Of a stretch of DNA of 64,000 nucleotides, positions 35,413 to 45,668 are shown in pieces. The notes beneath the pieces are model-generated. The model searched no databases, had not been told where the DNA came from, and saw nothing but the letters and a program-made list of their open reading frames with translations. Position numbers and translations under genes: made by a program. The DNA lies in contig CAWDVG010000001.1 in the NCBI GenBank assembly GCA_963805795.1, positions 124,001 through 188,000 of the forward strand, in the 5' to 3' direction. Positions within the stretch are counted from its first letter, which is position 1; each line of letters starts with the position of its first letter. The stretch comes from CAWARU01 sp963805795. GTDB taxonomy: Bacteria; Pseudomonadota; Gammaproteobacteria; UBA6186; Azoamicaceae.

Positions 35413-36777
35413 TCAGCACTGCTGCAGAGCCTCACTTAATCGCGAAACGGGAATCACTTCCATTCCCTCTATGGGTGTTTTAGGAGCATTAGCATGTGGC
35501 ACTATGGCACGTTTAAAACCATGCTTTGCGGCTTCTTTTAAACGTTCTTGTCCACTTTGTACGGGACGGATTTCACCTGCTAAACCCACTTCTCCAAAAG
35601 CCACTAATTCTTTAGATAGGGGGCGATCCTTTAAACTAGACAATACGGCTAATAACATCGGTAAATCGGCTGCTGTTTCCGAAACACGTACACCGCCCAC
35701 AATATTCACAAATACATCTTGGTTATAAGTAACCACACCGCCATGACGATGTAATACCGCAAGTGCTAATGCCAAACGGTTTTGTTCTAAACCAACCGTC
35801 ACTCGCCTTGGATTCGTCAAATAGCTTTCATCCACCAAAGCCTGAACTTCTACCAATAAAGGGCGGCTGCCTTCCCAGGTTACCATCACAATACTGCCGG
35901 AAGCTGGTTGTTCATAACGCGAAAGAAAAATAGCGGAAGGATTATTAACACCCCGTAAACCACCTTCAGTCATGGCAAAAATACCCAATTCATTCACAGC
36001 ACCAAACCGATTTTTAACAGCACGTATCACGCGAAAGCGACTATCTGAATCTCCTTCAAAATACAAAACCGTATCCACCATATGTTCCAAAACGCGAGGA
36101 CCCGCCAAAGTTCCTTCCTTGGTAACATGTCCCACCAAAAATACCGATGTTCCAGTTTGTTTTGCGAAACGAACCAATTGTGCAGCTGATTCTCTTACCT
36201 GCCCTACAGAACCCGGGGCAGATTGCAAAATTTCTGTATTCATCGTCTGAATAGAATCCACTACCATAATTTGAGGTTTATCATGCAAGGCCAGGGCAAT
36301 AATACGTTCTATTTGTGTTTCAGCTAATACGCGTAAATTTTTGTCATCTAACTCTAAACGATGCGCACGCAGTTTAACTTGCTGTAAAGATTCTTCGCCT
36401 GTCACATACAGGGTGTTATAAGTTTTAGAGAGATAGGCTAAAGTTTGTAATAATACGGTGGACTTCCCAACACCAGGATCTCCCCCAATTAAGATCACAC
36501 TGCCTTGTACAATACCCCCACCCAATACTCGATCCAACTCTGAAAGAGAGGTCGAGATTCGTAATTCTGGCGTCATGGTTATTTTGCCAAGATTCAATAC
36601 CTGTGCTTCCTCTGCCCCAGAATAGCCAACCAACCGTGATTTAGCCGATTTACTGGCAGCCACTGCCACAACTTCCACTAAAGTATTCCAGGCCTCACAA
36701 TCGCCACATTGGCCACTCCAACGCGCAGCAATAGCGCCACATTCCTGACAACTAAATGAATTTTTAAGCTTGGTCAT
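35413..36777 (-). CDS. radA: DNA repair protein RadA (Sms)
   Basis: RadA is a RecA-like, DnaB-related helicase that extends branches in recombination. ATG 36777 (MTKLKNSFSCQECG) is chosen by family; an ATG 42 bp earlier also exists. Domains in order: zinc finger CQECG with CGDCEAW; RecA core with GGDPGVGKST; the RadA motif KNRFG; and a C-terminal Lon-like domain (GEVGLAGEIRPV). At 454 aa it is the usual length. A divergent start 104 bp away belongs to an unknown gene. Confidence 0.96.
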   Translation of the reverse strand: MTKLKNSFSCQECGAIAARWSGQCGDCEAWNTLVEVVAVAASKSAKSRLVGYSGAEEAQVLNLGKITMTPELRISTSLSELDRVLGGGIVQGSVILIGGDPGVGKSTVLLQTLAYLSKTYNTLYVTGEESLQQVKLRAHRLELDDKNLRVLAETQIERIIALALHDKPQIMVVDSIQTMNTEILQSAPGSVGQVRESAAQLVRFAKQTGTSVFLVGHVTKEGTLAGPRVLEHMVDTVLYFEGDSDSRFRVIRAVKNRFGAVNELGIFAMTEGGLRGVNNPSAIFLSRYEQPASGSIVMVTWEGSRPLLVEVQALVDESYLTNPRRVTVGLEQNRLALALAVLHRHGGVVTYNQDVFVNIVGGVRVSETAADLPMLLAVLSSLKDRPLSKELVAFGEVGLAGEIRPVQSGQERLKEAAKHGFKRAIVPHANAPKTPIEGMEVIPVSRLSEALQQC

Positions 36778-36880
36778 GCCCTTCTGCCCCCTCCATTTCA
36801 TTACTGCATTATGTCTCAATTTTAACCCAATTGGACAGTCCGTGTATCAAGTTTCAAACCCCTACGCCGATAGAAAAAAT

Positions 36881-37315
36881 ATGCACAACTCAGCCTCAGA
36901 AATATTGATAAATGCCAGACAAGTCACCCGCTATGATAGCGGTGACGCCTATGAGTTTATACTAAATGAGCATCTACAAGTATTAGAATGCGTTAAGATT
37001 GAATCTTTGGCTAAGGGCATTATCCGACCTATTTACGAAGTCAAAAACACATTACAGGGTATGTTATTTGAATTAAACCATGTCCGTGTCAACCCCAGAT
37101 TGGATAATACAGATATTATCCGAAACCTCACAGAAGCCCTAAATGAGATTGGGGTGAATGTAAGTAATCCTCCCTCTAAAGATACCGTAGCAGTCTGTTT
37201 CAAACCTTTAGGTGAAATAAGCGATTGTGTACGCTTTTATCTCAATAAAAATGAAGAGATGATCTTCCTTTCACCTGCCATGAAGCCAAAGCTTATTTGT
37301 TCTAATAAGCCTTAG
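36881..37315 (+). CDS. Hypothetical protein (144 aa)
   Basis: The likely start is ATG 36881 (MHNSASEILINARQVTRYDS). Longer versions would run across the radA start, and this ATG has only a weak AT-rich ribosome region. Composition is globular, with no signal peptide or membrane helix. Recognisable pieces are AYEFILNEHLQVLECVK, IRPIYEVKN and a C-terminal IFLSPAMKPKL. No family is recognised. It is divergently placed next to radA. Confidence 0.55.
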   Translation: MHNSASEILINARQVTRYDSGDAYEFILNEHLQVLECVKIESLAKGIIRPIYEVKNTLQGMLFELNHVRVNPRLDNTDIIRNLTEALNEIGVNVSNPPSKDTVAVCFKPLGEISDCVRFYLNKNEEMIFLSPAMKPKLICSNKP

Positions 37316-37404
37316 AAGGTAAGAATGGTTCCTAAGGATGAAGGATATTGAACTGTTCACACTATCCTAGGACGGACCCTAGTTTGGCAATCTGCTTAAA
37401 ATTA

Positions 37405-37427
37405 TAACAAAAATTGCTCATTGACTA
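37405..37427. repeat. Copy of the 2055-2077 sequence
   Basis: On the minus strand it reads TAGTCAATGAGCAATTTTTG plus TTA, matching 2055-2077 in 22 of 23 positions. It lies just after the stop codon of the 1212-aa gene. The rest of the left element (the second long arm) is absent here, so this is a partial copy or a shared binding site. Confidence 0.6.
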
Positions 37428-37436
37428 CTCAAATCT

Positions 37437-40400
37437 TTATTTCCCAAAATAACGTAAACTTGTTCCTGCAACCGGTGCAGTTACTGAAGCGGCTGTTAGT
37501 CCAGCAGCTGCTTGTGCCTGATGATTTTGATTAACTGGTTGTCCCCCAAACTGAGGCGTAAAACCAGCGGCTACAGTCACTGCAGCAGCTCCGCCACTTC
37601 CTGCAGCATTGGCAGAACCTGCACTACCCACCTTTGAAACAATGTCTGATTTTGTTTTTTGTTGTTCTGTAACTTCTGGATCCCCTAAAGCAGCTAAACG
37701 ACGCATAAGTAATGCTTTTAATTCAATATCCGGTGTCGACAACAATAGCTGTTTAGTGACAATCTCAATATTATTTCTTGCCATATTAATAGTCCATTTA
37801 ACTTCAATATCGGCTTTCTCCTTTTCTTTTTTTGCGAGCGCTATCTTATCCCATACTGATCTGGCTTTAGCTTCCAGTTCTTTCGCAATTTTATCTTCTT
37901 CATAGGCTGCTTTTATTGCAATAATGGCTGCTGCACAGTTTGCAGCACAAATGCTAACTTTCGACATAGTATCTTTAATAAGCGCTGCTTTTATTGCAAT
38001 CGTTGCTGGGGCAGTTCCAGCATCACATCCCTCTATACGAACTTGATCTGCAGCATCTTTGGCCGCAGTCGTTGCCTTGATTACCTCATAGGTTTTTTTT
38101 CTAGTTTCTTCCCTTTTCATCTCTGCTGCATGCGCAGTGCTTCTTGCTTTATTGACATCAATCACAGACTTATTATATTCTTTTTGGACTGCCACCCATG
38201 CTTGGTTTGCTCTATCAGCTATTCCATACTGTTTAATCGCTCTTGTCACAACCCGCCTCATAATACTGATGCCTGATTTTGTATTCGGAATTATTTTCGT
38301 GGCTAGAGCCTGCGTCTGTTTTGCGTCACGTAAAGCAGCATCAATGGTGTCTGCAACAACCTCTTTTTCACCTTTTTTATCTATTAGGTTAATGAGTTTT
38401 TCTATAGCTATTAAAGCTGCGGCTGTCGCATGAACATTTTCCCGTCTAGCCTTCGCATCTTCTAAAAGAATATGAGCAATGCATTCTTTACTGGCTGCAG
38501 ATAATTCAACGATACGAAGCAAAGCGGTTTTGTCTGTTATAGCAGCGTTTGCATTTGCTATTGCTGAATTATCAACCGCAGTTTTAGCCAACTCTTTCGC
38601 GGCATTTAGATCTTGAATAGCTTTAGTAACAATACTTTTAACTGACGCACTCTCATTCAATGCTTTAGAAGCAAACATTTCCACCTCCGCCGCTTCTAAT
38701 ATCAGTTTTGGAAAATTTTTTCTGGCTGTCTTTACCCATGAAGTAAGCTTGATAAAAGCTTGCACCTTCATGAGAGACTGCTGGGAGTTATTTAAAAGAG
38801 ACATAGCGTCTTCTGCAGCTTTGCCCAAGGCTTGTCTATTACTTACCATAGCAGCCTCACATTGGCGCTTTATTTCAGCCTGTATGGCTGCTTGTCCTTT
38901 CTCCACTACTTCCATAGATAGGATAATTTCACATGTAGCTCCCGACATCTTAACTAATTCAGAAGCTTTTTTAGCCTTTGCCATTTCCAGAGACGCAGTC
39001 TTTTCATTAGCAATCAAATCTTGTTGAAGATCTCCTTCAATCCTTTTAAGACGTTCATCTGACAAAGTATAGTCTTCGCTTAAAACTTGTTCGATTTTTA
39101 AGCCAAGTAAATTTTGATCTACTGCAATCTTAAAAGCCAATTCTGTATCTAACACTTTTTTCAAAGCATTTTTGTGGGTCGACTCTGCCGCTATCTTATC
39201 TGAAGCTTCTTTTGCATTTGCCAGCATCTTTTCAGCATTCTTAGCATTTATTTTGACTAATTCAAACTCATTCTTGATCTTATGTAAATTTTCCAAAACT
39301 TTAACATTATTACTTAAAACATGTGCTAATGCCTTTTTAATGTCTACCGCTTCTAGAGCGTTATGCGCCTCAGATATTTTTATCGAGGCATGCTTTATTG
39401 CCTCATCCGATACTTTTCTTTTTTCAAAGTAGCAGTAATCATCCCTCAGTTTATTAATACATGCACGAATATGGTGAGAAAGCCCATCTTCACCAACCCT
39501 CAAATCGACCATTGCTTGTACTCGCATAACCTCGTTCGTAATTTTTCCCCCAGCATCCGAAAGTTCTTGCAAAGCATTAATTGAATTTTCTATCGCATTT
39601 ATTATCTCGTGTAAATGTATAATCACAAGATCATGAGCTTTGATAACTTCTGTAGCATTATGAGCTGTAATTCCTTTTGCTTTTATGATTTCCCCAGCAA
39701 CATGAGCTGCAGTTTCTTGTGGCATGACTTCAGCAGATAACTTTGCCTGATCTACAAAACACTCTACTCCTTTTTTTTGTTTAGCAAGTGCAACCTCTAT
39801 TTGAGCATTATCTGAGGCAACTTTAGCACTAACCCGTTCTTCTTCAAACTTCTCTAATAATTCTTGAAACTGTATCAATTGATATTTAGCCCTTACCAGC
39901 TGATCTTTACCATGAATCACATCTACTTGTATAGCAATGATATTTTGTTTAATACAGAAGGCCTCTTCAGTAGCCTTAGCCTCTTTCATGGACGTTTCCA
40001 TTTTACGAAGCCTGTCGGCAGCAGATTGCAGTTCATTTTCCAAAGCCATTTTTTCTGCAGATTCTTTTGCATCAGGAAAAGCTGCCTCCGCTATTTTTTT
40101 GTCCGTTTCAAATTTTGTAAGAGCATCTTGATAAGCAAGCCTCGCGGTAGTATACTTTGTTTGAGCAGCCTGCAAAGCTTGAATAGCCTCATTATCTTTA
40201 ATAGTCACTTTCTTCAATTCATATGCTGTTTGACTTGGGTAAACTTCACATCGACCAAAGGCATCAATATGAATCCACCTCATACACTTAAGATATTTTC
40301 CAGCCTTATCGCTCAGATTATCATCCTCAAATAATTGAGCCTTCAGCAAACGTAATTCTTTTGGATCGTTTAAAACCTCAATTCCCCCTGCAGCTCCATG

Positions 40401-41075
40401 CAACGACTCAGAAAAAGCTTTAATAAAAGTTAGACTCATCGCATCATCAAATGAAATAGAAACTGTGTTTTGCCACAGGTCTTGATTCACATTTTCAAGA
40501 ATCATAGCAACTGAAAGTTTTGCCAATTCGGACTGTGCGTAATTGTGTATTTGAGATATGACTGCATACCTGTCTCCATATGAAAGTCCCGGATTAGAAC
40601 ATATCGAATTCAACATTTCCGGCAAGTTGCTCTGCCGTTTTTTTAAATTTTCATTGTATTCACGCAGTTTATTATTTTGAACTAATAATTTTTTAATCAA
40701 AGTAGATTGAACACAATTTGTCTCCAATAATTTTCCTATTTCTGCCATTTCCTGCAATGTCATCTCTTCTTCATGATTATTTTTTTTAGTATTGCAGTCG
40801 ACATTTGTATTTTCTGTTGGAATGATATCACTGGATTGTTTAGCCAGAGCAACGTTTGGAAGCGCAGCTGCTCCATCTCCTACTGCCATAGGAATAGCTT
40901 GAGCAGCAGCCGTTTTTGTTGCACTATTCACATCAGCCATTGATTTAGCATTTACATTAGGATCAATATTCGTTGCCTGATTGGGCAAAGACTGCTCTGG
41001 TGTTGAACCATTCGTGGTTGAAGTAGTTGAATTATTATGATTGCCTGAGTTTATTACCGGTGTCACTGCTGCCAT
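37437..41075 (-). CDS. Very long helical coiled-coil protein, effector candidate (1212 aa)
   Basis: GGAG lies nine bases before the ATG. The first 75 residues are Ser/Thr/Asn/Ala-rich and disordered. After them nearly the whole protein is predicted alpha-helical with many Ala, Lys and Glu heptads (EAKATEEAFC, ARKNFPKLILEAAEVEMF, AAKDAADQVRIEG). There is no signal peptide or transmembrane helix. The C-terminus is again Ala/Gly-rich and ends RYFGK. It resembles SMC-like or tropomyosin-like effectors in composition only, and no domain is recognised. No sequence repeat of fixed length is obvious. Confidence 0.85.
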   Translation of the reverse strand: MAAVTPVINSGNHNNSTTSTTNGSTPEQSLPNQATNIDPNVNAKSMADVNSATKTAAAQAIPMAVGDGAAALPNVALAKQSSDIIPTENTNVDCNTKKNNHEEEMTLQEMAEIGKLLETNCVQSTLIKKLLVQNNKLREYNENLKKRQSNLPEMLNSICSNPGLSYGDRYAVISQIHNYAQSELAKLSVAMILENVNQDLWQNTVSISFDDAMSLTFIKAFSESLHGAAGGIEVLNDPKELRLLKAQLFEDDNLSDKAGKYLKCMRWIHIDAFGRCEVYPSQTAYELKKVTIKDNEAIQALQAAQTKYTTARLAYQDALTKFETDKKIAEAAFPDAKESAEKMALENELQSAADRLRKMETSMKEAKATEEAFCIKQNIIAIQVDVIHGKDQLVRAKYQLIQFQELLEKFEEERVSAKVASDNAQIEVALAKQKKGVECFVDQAKLSAEVMPQETAAHVAGEIIKAKGITAHNATEVIKAHDLVIIHLHEIINAIENSINALQELSDAGGKITNEVMRVQAMVDLRVGEDGLSHHIRACINKLRDDYCYFEKRKVSDEAIKHASIKISEAHNALEAVDIKKALAHVLSNNVKVLENLHKIKNEFELVKINAKNAEKMLANAKEASDKIAAESTHKNALKKVLDTELAFKIAVDQNLLGLKIEQVLSEDYTLSDERLKRIEGDLQQDLIANEKTASLEMAKAKKASELVKMSGATCEIILSMEVVEKGQAAIQAEIKRQCEAAMVSNRQALGKAAEDAMSLLNNSQQSLMKVQAFIKLTSWVKTARKNFPKLILEAAEVEMFASKALNESASVKSIVTKAIQDLNAAKELAKTAVDNSAIANANAAITDKTALLRIVELSAASKECIAHILLEDAKARRENVHATAAALIAIEKLINLIDKKGEKEVVADTIDAALRDAKQTQALATKIIPNTKSGISIMRRVVTRAIKQYGIADRANQAWVAVQKEYNKSVIDVNKARSTAHAAEMKREETRKKTYEVIKATTAAKDAADQVRIEGCDAGTAPATIAIKAALIKDTMSKVSICAANCAAAIIAIKAAYEEDKIAKELEAKARSVWDKIALAKKEKEKADIEVKWTINMARNNIEIVTKQLLLSTPDIELKALLMRRLAALGDPEVTEQQKTKSDIVSKVGSAGSANAAGSGGAAAVTVAAGFTPQFGGQPVNQNHQAQAAAGLTAASVTAPVAGTSLRYFGK

Positions 41076-41329
41076 GTTAAGTTCTCCACACTATTAATTT
41101 AAATTAACTGATTTTTTATACATATTTTTAATGTATGACTGTCAAATTACTAAACTCCGATATTAACAAGAATATTCAAATACGTCAACGATCTCATCTT
41201 TTCGATTTTATCTTTTCGTTGAGGTTTTGAACAGTTAGAATATTAAGGTGATTCTAATTTAAGTTTGTATATTACCTACTATTTACGTATAGTCACAATT
41301 TTTCCAAAATAAAAAATAAAAACAACAAC

Positions 41330-42013
41330 TCATCTACAATAACATTCTCTTAAAATTTTATTGGTAAAGGTGGTACGAAGATAAAAGCCTTTAGGGCCCA
41401 CCTGTTGTTCTTCTCCATCTAGGTTTAATGTAGTTGCTAATATTCTACTATGTGCCGCTTTTGGACGAATATGCAAATATTGACCAAAGCTAGCCGTCAA
41501 TTCTGCTATTTTCCCCAGATGTAACATATCCATTAATTCTTCCCAATCCTTTTGTAGAATAGTTTCTAGAGCAGGATAATGTTGCAATTTTAATAAAAAG
41601 GGAGCACCCACTTTGCGATTTGCTATTGGAATACTCGGATCAGATTCCACCGGGATCCAAAGTACTTGCTGTAATTTTTTTTTCACTCTAGAACTTTCCC
41701 AACTTTCTTCAATGGCAGCTTGAGATCGAGGTGCTGTACAGACATACGTGGTTTCCTGCGGTTCACCCTTTTTGTTAAATGGCAATGTTTTAAGTTCTAT
41801 AGCTAAATTTATAAAGTCTGGGCTGGGTTTATTGCCTGCAGAGGCACCTAAATGAGTTTCGATTAATTGTCCAACATAACCTTTTGCTTGTTTGAATGAT
41901 TCAGGCACTGTTTGATTCAGTGCTGATGCTAATTCAGCTAGAGTTCTACCTGCTAGTTTATAACCACGATTGAGGAGCTCTAGTTCATTTTGCGGTGGGG
42001 CTTTGTATTGCAT
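41330..42013 (-). CDS. mutH: DNA mismatch repair endonuclease MutH
   Basis: MutH nicks the unmethylated strand at hemimethylated GATC after MutS-MutL activation. From ATG 42013 (MQYKAPPQNE) the protein has 227 aa, near the E. coli length of 229. The catalytic set is D66, E73 and K75 in PDFINLAIELK, matching E. coli D70, E77 and K79. Other conserved pieces are KGYVGQLIE, GASAGNKP, VLWIPVE, DWEELMDM and the C-terminal KGFYLRTTFT. No ribosome site is clear; the start is chosen by homology. It is divergent from ung, 82 bp away. Confidence 0.93.
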   Translation of the reverse strand: MQYKAPPQNELELLNRGYKLAGRTLAELASALNQTVPESFKQAKGYVGQLIETHLGASAGNKPSPDFINLAIELKTLPFNKKGEPQETTYVCTAPRSQAAIEESWESSRVKKKLQQVLWIPVESDPSIPIANRKVGAPFLLKLQHYPALETILQKDWEELMDMLHLGKIAELTASFGQYLHIRPKAAHSRILATTLNLDGEEQQVGPKGFYLRTTFTNKILRECYCR

Positions 42014-42095
42014 TATGGTACTATACCAGAAAATATACTCTAAAGAGTCTACCGTTTGAAATACGGTACCCATATGACATAGGTAAGGATAACGT

Positions 42096-42785
42096 ATGCT
42101 TGAAGAAAGTTGGCAGAAGGTTTTAGGTTCAGAATTTGAAAAGCCTTATATGCAACAATTGCGGCATTTTTTGCGCGAAGAAAAAAATAATAAAAAAATT
42201 ATTTATCCAAAAAGTGCTCAAGTTTTTAATGCTCTCAATCTAACTCCCTTTGATGAAGTAAAAGTGGTTATTTTGGGTCAAGATCCTTATCATGGCAAAA
42301 ATCAGGCACATGGGCTTTGTTTTTCAGTGCCTTTGGGTGTAAAACCACCGCCATCGTTGGTCAATATTTACAAAGAATTGCAGAGTGATTTAGGTCTTGC
42401 TATTCCGAAACAGGGATATTTACTCAATTGGGCTAAACAAGGGGTATTGTTGCTAAACAGTGTCTTGACTGTAGAAAGCGGACAAGCTGCATCACATCAA
42501 GGCAAAGGATGGGAACAATTTACGGATCATGTCATTAAGATTTTGAATGAACAAAAAATGGGTTTAGTATTTTTACTTTGGGGTTCTTATGCGCAAAAGA
42601 AAGGTGCGTTTATAGATAGAAGTCGCCATTGTGTATTACAAGCCCCACACCCCTCTCCCTTTTCTGCACATCAGGGTTTTTTAGGGTGTAGACATTTTTC
42701 TAAGACCAATACCTATCTTAAGGAACATGGCAAATCACCGATTGATTGGCAAGTATTAGAAGAAACGAAGGTTTCTGAAATATGA
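42096..42785 (+). CDS. ung: Uracil-DNA glycosylase
   Basis: Ung removes uracil from DNA by base excision. The water-activating motif is GQDPYHG (D63, E. coli D64), followed by FSVPLGVKPPPSL and LLLNSVLTVE. The leucine loop HPSPFSAHQGFLG completes the family set. Length is 229 aa, as in E. coli. The stop overlaps the DUF4124 gene by 4 bp, so the two may be translationally coupled. Confidence 0.97.
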   Translation: MLEESWQKVLGSEFEKPYMQQLRHFLREEKNNKKIIYPKSAQVFNALNLTPFDEVKVVILGQDPYHGKNQAHGLCFSVPLGVKPPPSLVNIYKELQSDLGLAIPKQGYLLNWAKQGVLLLNSVLTVESGQAASHQGKGWEQFTDHVIKILNEQKMGLVFLLWGSYAQKKGAFIDRSRHCVLQAPHPSPFSAHQGFLGCRHFSKTNTYLKEHGKSPIDWQVLEETKVSEI

Positions 42786-43273
42786 TTGCTTTTAATAGTC
42801 TCCATCACTATCGTTATGTTCTTCTGTGTATTAGCCTAGGTTTTTGTTTGCCAATTGAAACTCAGGCAGGGGTTTTTCAATGTGTAAAAGTCAATGGCGA
42901 AATTGAATATAGAGATAGACCTTGTGCCTTTAGCAATGAAGAACAAAGTTTTTTACCGCATCAATATCAAAAGACAGATAAAAAATTGGTTCAAGTTCAA
43001 GAAAAAAAATTACAAAAAAACATGCAAGAACAGACAAAGCTCAATCGAAAAGAAGAACGACTGCAACAGCGAGCAGAGAAAAAAAGAGAGAAAGAACAAG
43101 CTGCTGCAGAGAGAAGAAAATTAAGATGCAAACGGTTAGAAGAAAAAATAACCAGGTTAGAACTACAGTTACAACAAGGCAAAAAATTAAAAACCTATAA
43201 GCGTCTAGAGGCAGATTTAGCCCAAACATTGCTGATGCAAAAGCGTTATTGTTCGACTGCAGCCGCATCTTAA
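42782..43273 (+). CDS. DUF4124 secreted protein with charged coiled tail (163 aa)
   Basis: The ATG overlaps ung by four bases. A signal peptide (hydrophobic YVLLCISLGFCLPIE) is followed by a DUF4124-like module (GVFQCVKVNGEIEYRDRPC) with paired cysteines. The rest is a long basic/acidic coiled coil (KLNRKEERLQQRAEKKREKE). It is periplasmic by inference; function is unknown. Its end overlaps the region upstream of recD2 but not the chosen recD2 start. Confidence 0.75.
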   Translation: MIAFNSLHHYRYVLLCISLGFCLPIETQAGVFQCVKVNGEIEYRDRPCAFSNEEQSFLPHQYQKTDKKLVQVQEKKLQKNMQEQTKLNRKEERLQQRAEKKREKEQAAAERRKLRCKRLEEKITRLELQLQQGKKLKTYKRLEADLAQTLLMQKRYCSTAAAS

Positions 43274-43284
43274 AGGATTTATTT

Positions 43285-45585
43285 ATGCAAGGAACCCAAA
43301 CAAAATATTCAAAACGAAAAAAAGAAGGTTCTGCTAAGCCCTTTTCTAACAATAAAAAAGGTAACACTGCTCCAAAATCCTCCAATACTTCAGGTAGCTC
43401 TATCGAAACTATCAGCGGTGTTATAGAACGTGTTACCTTCCATAGCGAGGAAAGCGGATTTTGTGTTTTAAAAGTCAAGACTAAAGAACAGCGAGATTTA
43501 GTCACTATTGTAGGCAGCTCTATGACTGTCACCCCTGGTGAATATGTGGATGCTACAGGCCATTGGATAACCAATCGAGAATATGGTTTGCAATTTCAAG
43601 CCCAAGAATTACGTTTAGTTTTACCATCCACATTGGCCGGTATAGAAAAATATTTAGGGTCGGGCTTAGTAAAAGGAGTTGGCCCACATTTTGCAAAATT
43701 ATTAGTCAAAGCTTTTGGCGAGAATGTTTTTAATATTATTGAAAAAAATCCAGAAAAATTATTTGAACTGTCCGGCATAGGCCAACACCGTCAGCAAAAA
43801 ATTGTACAATCTTGGCAGGATCAACAAAAGATTCGTGAAATTGTGGTTTTTTTACATTCTCATGGAGTGGGAACGGCAAGGGCCGTGCGAATTTATAAAA
43901 CCTATGGCCAAAAAGCTATCGAATTATTGAGAGAAGATCCTTACCGTTTAGCTTCGGACATTCGAGGGATTGGTTTTAAAACCGCAGATGCCTTAGCTGA
44001 ACGCTTAGGGATATCGCGTCAATCACTACAGCGCGCCCGGGCTGGGTTAAAACACGTATTACATGAAATATGTTCTGGCGGGCATTGTGCTGTTAACCAA
44101 GAAAAGCTCATTGAAGAATCTTGCACCTTATTAGAGATTGAAGCAGATACCATCCAAGAAGCCTTAAGACTAGAACATGCAGAGGGGCGTATTGTGATGG
44201 AAGAAATGACCGGTGAAAATCATGTCTTTCTTTCGCATTTGTATGAAGCAGAAGTAGGCGTGGTCAAACTGTTGAAAACATTGCTGCATCAAAAAAAAAC
44301 CTGGGCGGAAGCACTTAACATTGAAAAATCGATTGCTTGGGTGGAAAATGAAACTAAAATGGCGCTTTCTCGTAGCCAGCGCAAAGCCATCAGCATTGCT
44401 TTAAAAAATAAAGTAGTTATTATTACCGGCGGTCCGGGTGTTGGTAAAACCACCTTAGTGAATAGCATTCTAAAGATTTTACGATCTCATACTCAAAAAA
44501 TCATGCTTTGCGCCCCGACTGGCCGAGCTGCCAAACGTTTGTCAGAATCCACTGGCATGGAAGCAAAAACCATTCATCGTTTGTTAGAATTTGATCCAAA
44601 AAACTACGGCTTTAAGCGCAACGAATTTTCCCCATTGGAGGTTGAATTATTGGTTGTCGATGAAGTGTCGATGATCGATCTATCATTAATGTATCGATTA
44701 TTAAAGGCGATACCTCCGCATTGTACGCTTATATTGGTGGGTGATGCCGATCAGTTACCCTCTGTTGGCCCAGGGATGGTTTTAGCAAACTTGATAGAAT
44801 CGGAAGTTATTCCAACCTTACGTTTAACTGAAATTTTTCGTCAAGCAGCCACTTCTCAGATTATTGTCAATGCCCATAAAATTAATAAAGGTTATATACC
44901 TAAACTGAAAAATGAACCGGGCGAATTATCCGATTTTTATTTCGTAGAAGCCAATACGCCTGAATTGATTCATGAAAAATTATTGCAAATAGTAACCGAT
45001 CGTATTCCCAAGCGATTTAAATTAGATCCCGTCCGTCAGGTGCAAGTATTGGTTCCCATGAATCGAGGCGGTTTAGGAGCCAGAGCACTCAATATAGCAT
45101 TGCAAAAACATTTAAATCCCAATATTCAGCAGCTAAAAGTTTCTCGGTTTGGCAGTGATTTTGCGGTAGGGGATAAAGTGATTCAAACCGTCAATAATTA
45201 TGATAAAGAAGTGTTTAATGGCGATATTGGTTTTATTAAAACGATTGATTATGAAGAAAGTGAGTTATTAATTGAATTCGATAACCGTGCTATTCCGTAT
45301 GAACTAGATGAACTAGACGAAATTTCGTTGGCTTATGCCACCTCCATTCATAAATCTCAAGGTTCAGAATATGAAGCAGTGGTCATGCCCATTGCTATGC
45401 AACATTTTACATTATTAGAGCGTAATCTTATTTATACTGGGGTTACCCGCGGGAAATCATTAGTGGTAGTTTTAGGGCAAGCAAAGGCACTGGCAATGGC
45501 CATACGCAATGCTCGTTCTCATCAGCGTCTTACGCATCTAAGCCAGCGTTTAAGTGCAGCCTTAGAATTAGCAGATCAGCTTTAA
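43285..45585 (+). CDS. recD2: RecD-like SF1 helicase (RecD2)
   Basis: RecD2 is a stand-alone 5'-3' helicase distinct from the RecBCD subunit. ATG 43285 (MQGTQTKYSKRKKEG) is preferred because AAGGA lies just upstream; an earlier ATG overlaps DUF4124. N-terminal OB and helix-hairpin-helix parts cover about residues 35-310 (GIGQHRQQK, IRGIGFKTADALAERLGI). The helicase core has Walker A GGPGVGKTT and DEVSMID. GDADQLPSVGP and SIHKSQGSEYE complete the set. It is complete at 766 aa. Confidence 0.94.
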   Translation: MQGTQTKYSKRKKEGSAKPFSNNKKGNTAPKSSNTSGSSIETISGVIERVTFHSEESGFCVLKVKTKEQRDLVTIVGSSMTVTPGEYVDATGHWITNREYGLQFQAQELRLVLPSTLAGIEKYLGSGLVKGVGPHFAKLLVKAFGENVFNIIEKNPEKLFELSGIGQHRQQKIVQSWQDQQKIREIVVFLHSHGVGTARAVRIYKTYGQKAIELLREDPYRLASDIRGIGFKTADALAERLGISRQSLQRARAGLKHVLHEICSGGHCAVNQEKLIEESCTLLEIEADTIQEALRLEHAEGRIVMEEMTGENHVFLSHLYEAEVGVVKLLKTLLHQKKTWAEALNIEKSIAWVENETKMALSRSQRKAISIALKNKVVIITGGPGVGKTTLVNSILKILRSHTQKIMLCAPTGRAAKRLSESTGMEAKTIHRLLEFDPKNYGFKRNEFSPLEVELLVVDEVSMIDLSLMYRLLKAIPPHCTLILVGDADQLPSVGPGMVLANLIESEVIPTLRLTEIFRQAATSQIIVNAHKINKGYIPKLKNEPGELSDFYFVEANTPELIHEKLLQIVTDRIPKRFKLDPVRQVQVLVPMNRGGLGARALNIALQKHLNPNIQQLKVSRFGSDFAVGDKVIQTVNNYDKEVFNGDIGFIKTIDYEESELLIEFDNRAIPYELDELDEISLAYATSIHKSQGSEYEAVVMPIAMQHFTLLERNLIYTGVTRGKSLVVVLGQAKALAMAIRNARSHQRLTHLSQRLSAALELADQL

Positions 45586-45611
45586 TATACTCTGAGTATA
45601 TTTAATAAATA

Positions 45612-45648
45612 TTGGCCTGCTGCTTTCCTCCTGAAAGCTGCAGGCCAA
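45612..45648. terminator. Hairpin between convergent recD2 and the Cys-rich gene
   Basis: GGCCTGCTGCTTTC pairs with GAAAGCTGCAGGCC with one mismatch and a 5-base loop, extended by AA/TT outside. It sits between convergent stop codons (45585 and 45669) and could serve both strands, although a T tract is lacking on either side. Confidence 0.7.
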
Positions 45649-45668
45649 CAAATAGCAACAACCGGATA

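Noticed and set aside
37609..40334. Many plus-strand frames over the 1212-aa gene
   Set aside because: Ala-rich coiled-coil genes leave long open complements; none has a ribosome site or protein-like composition.
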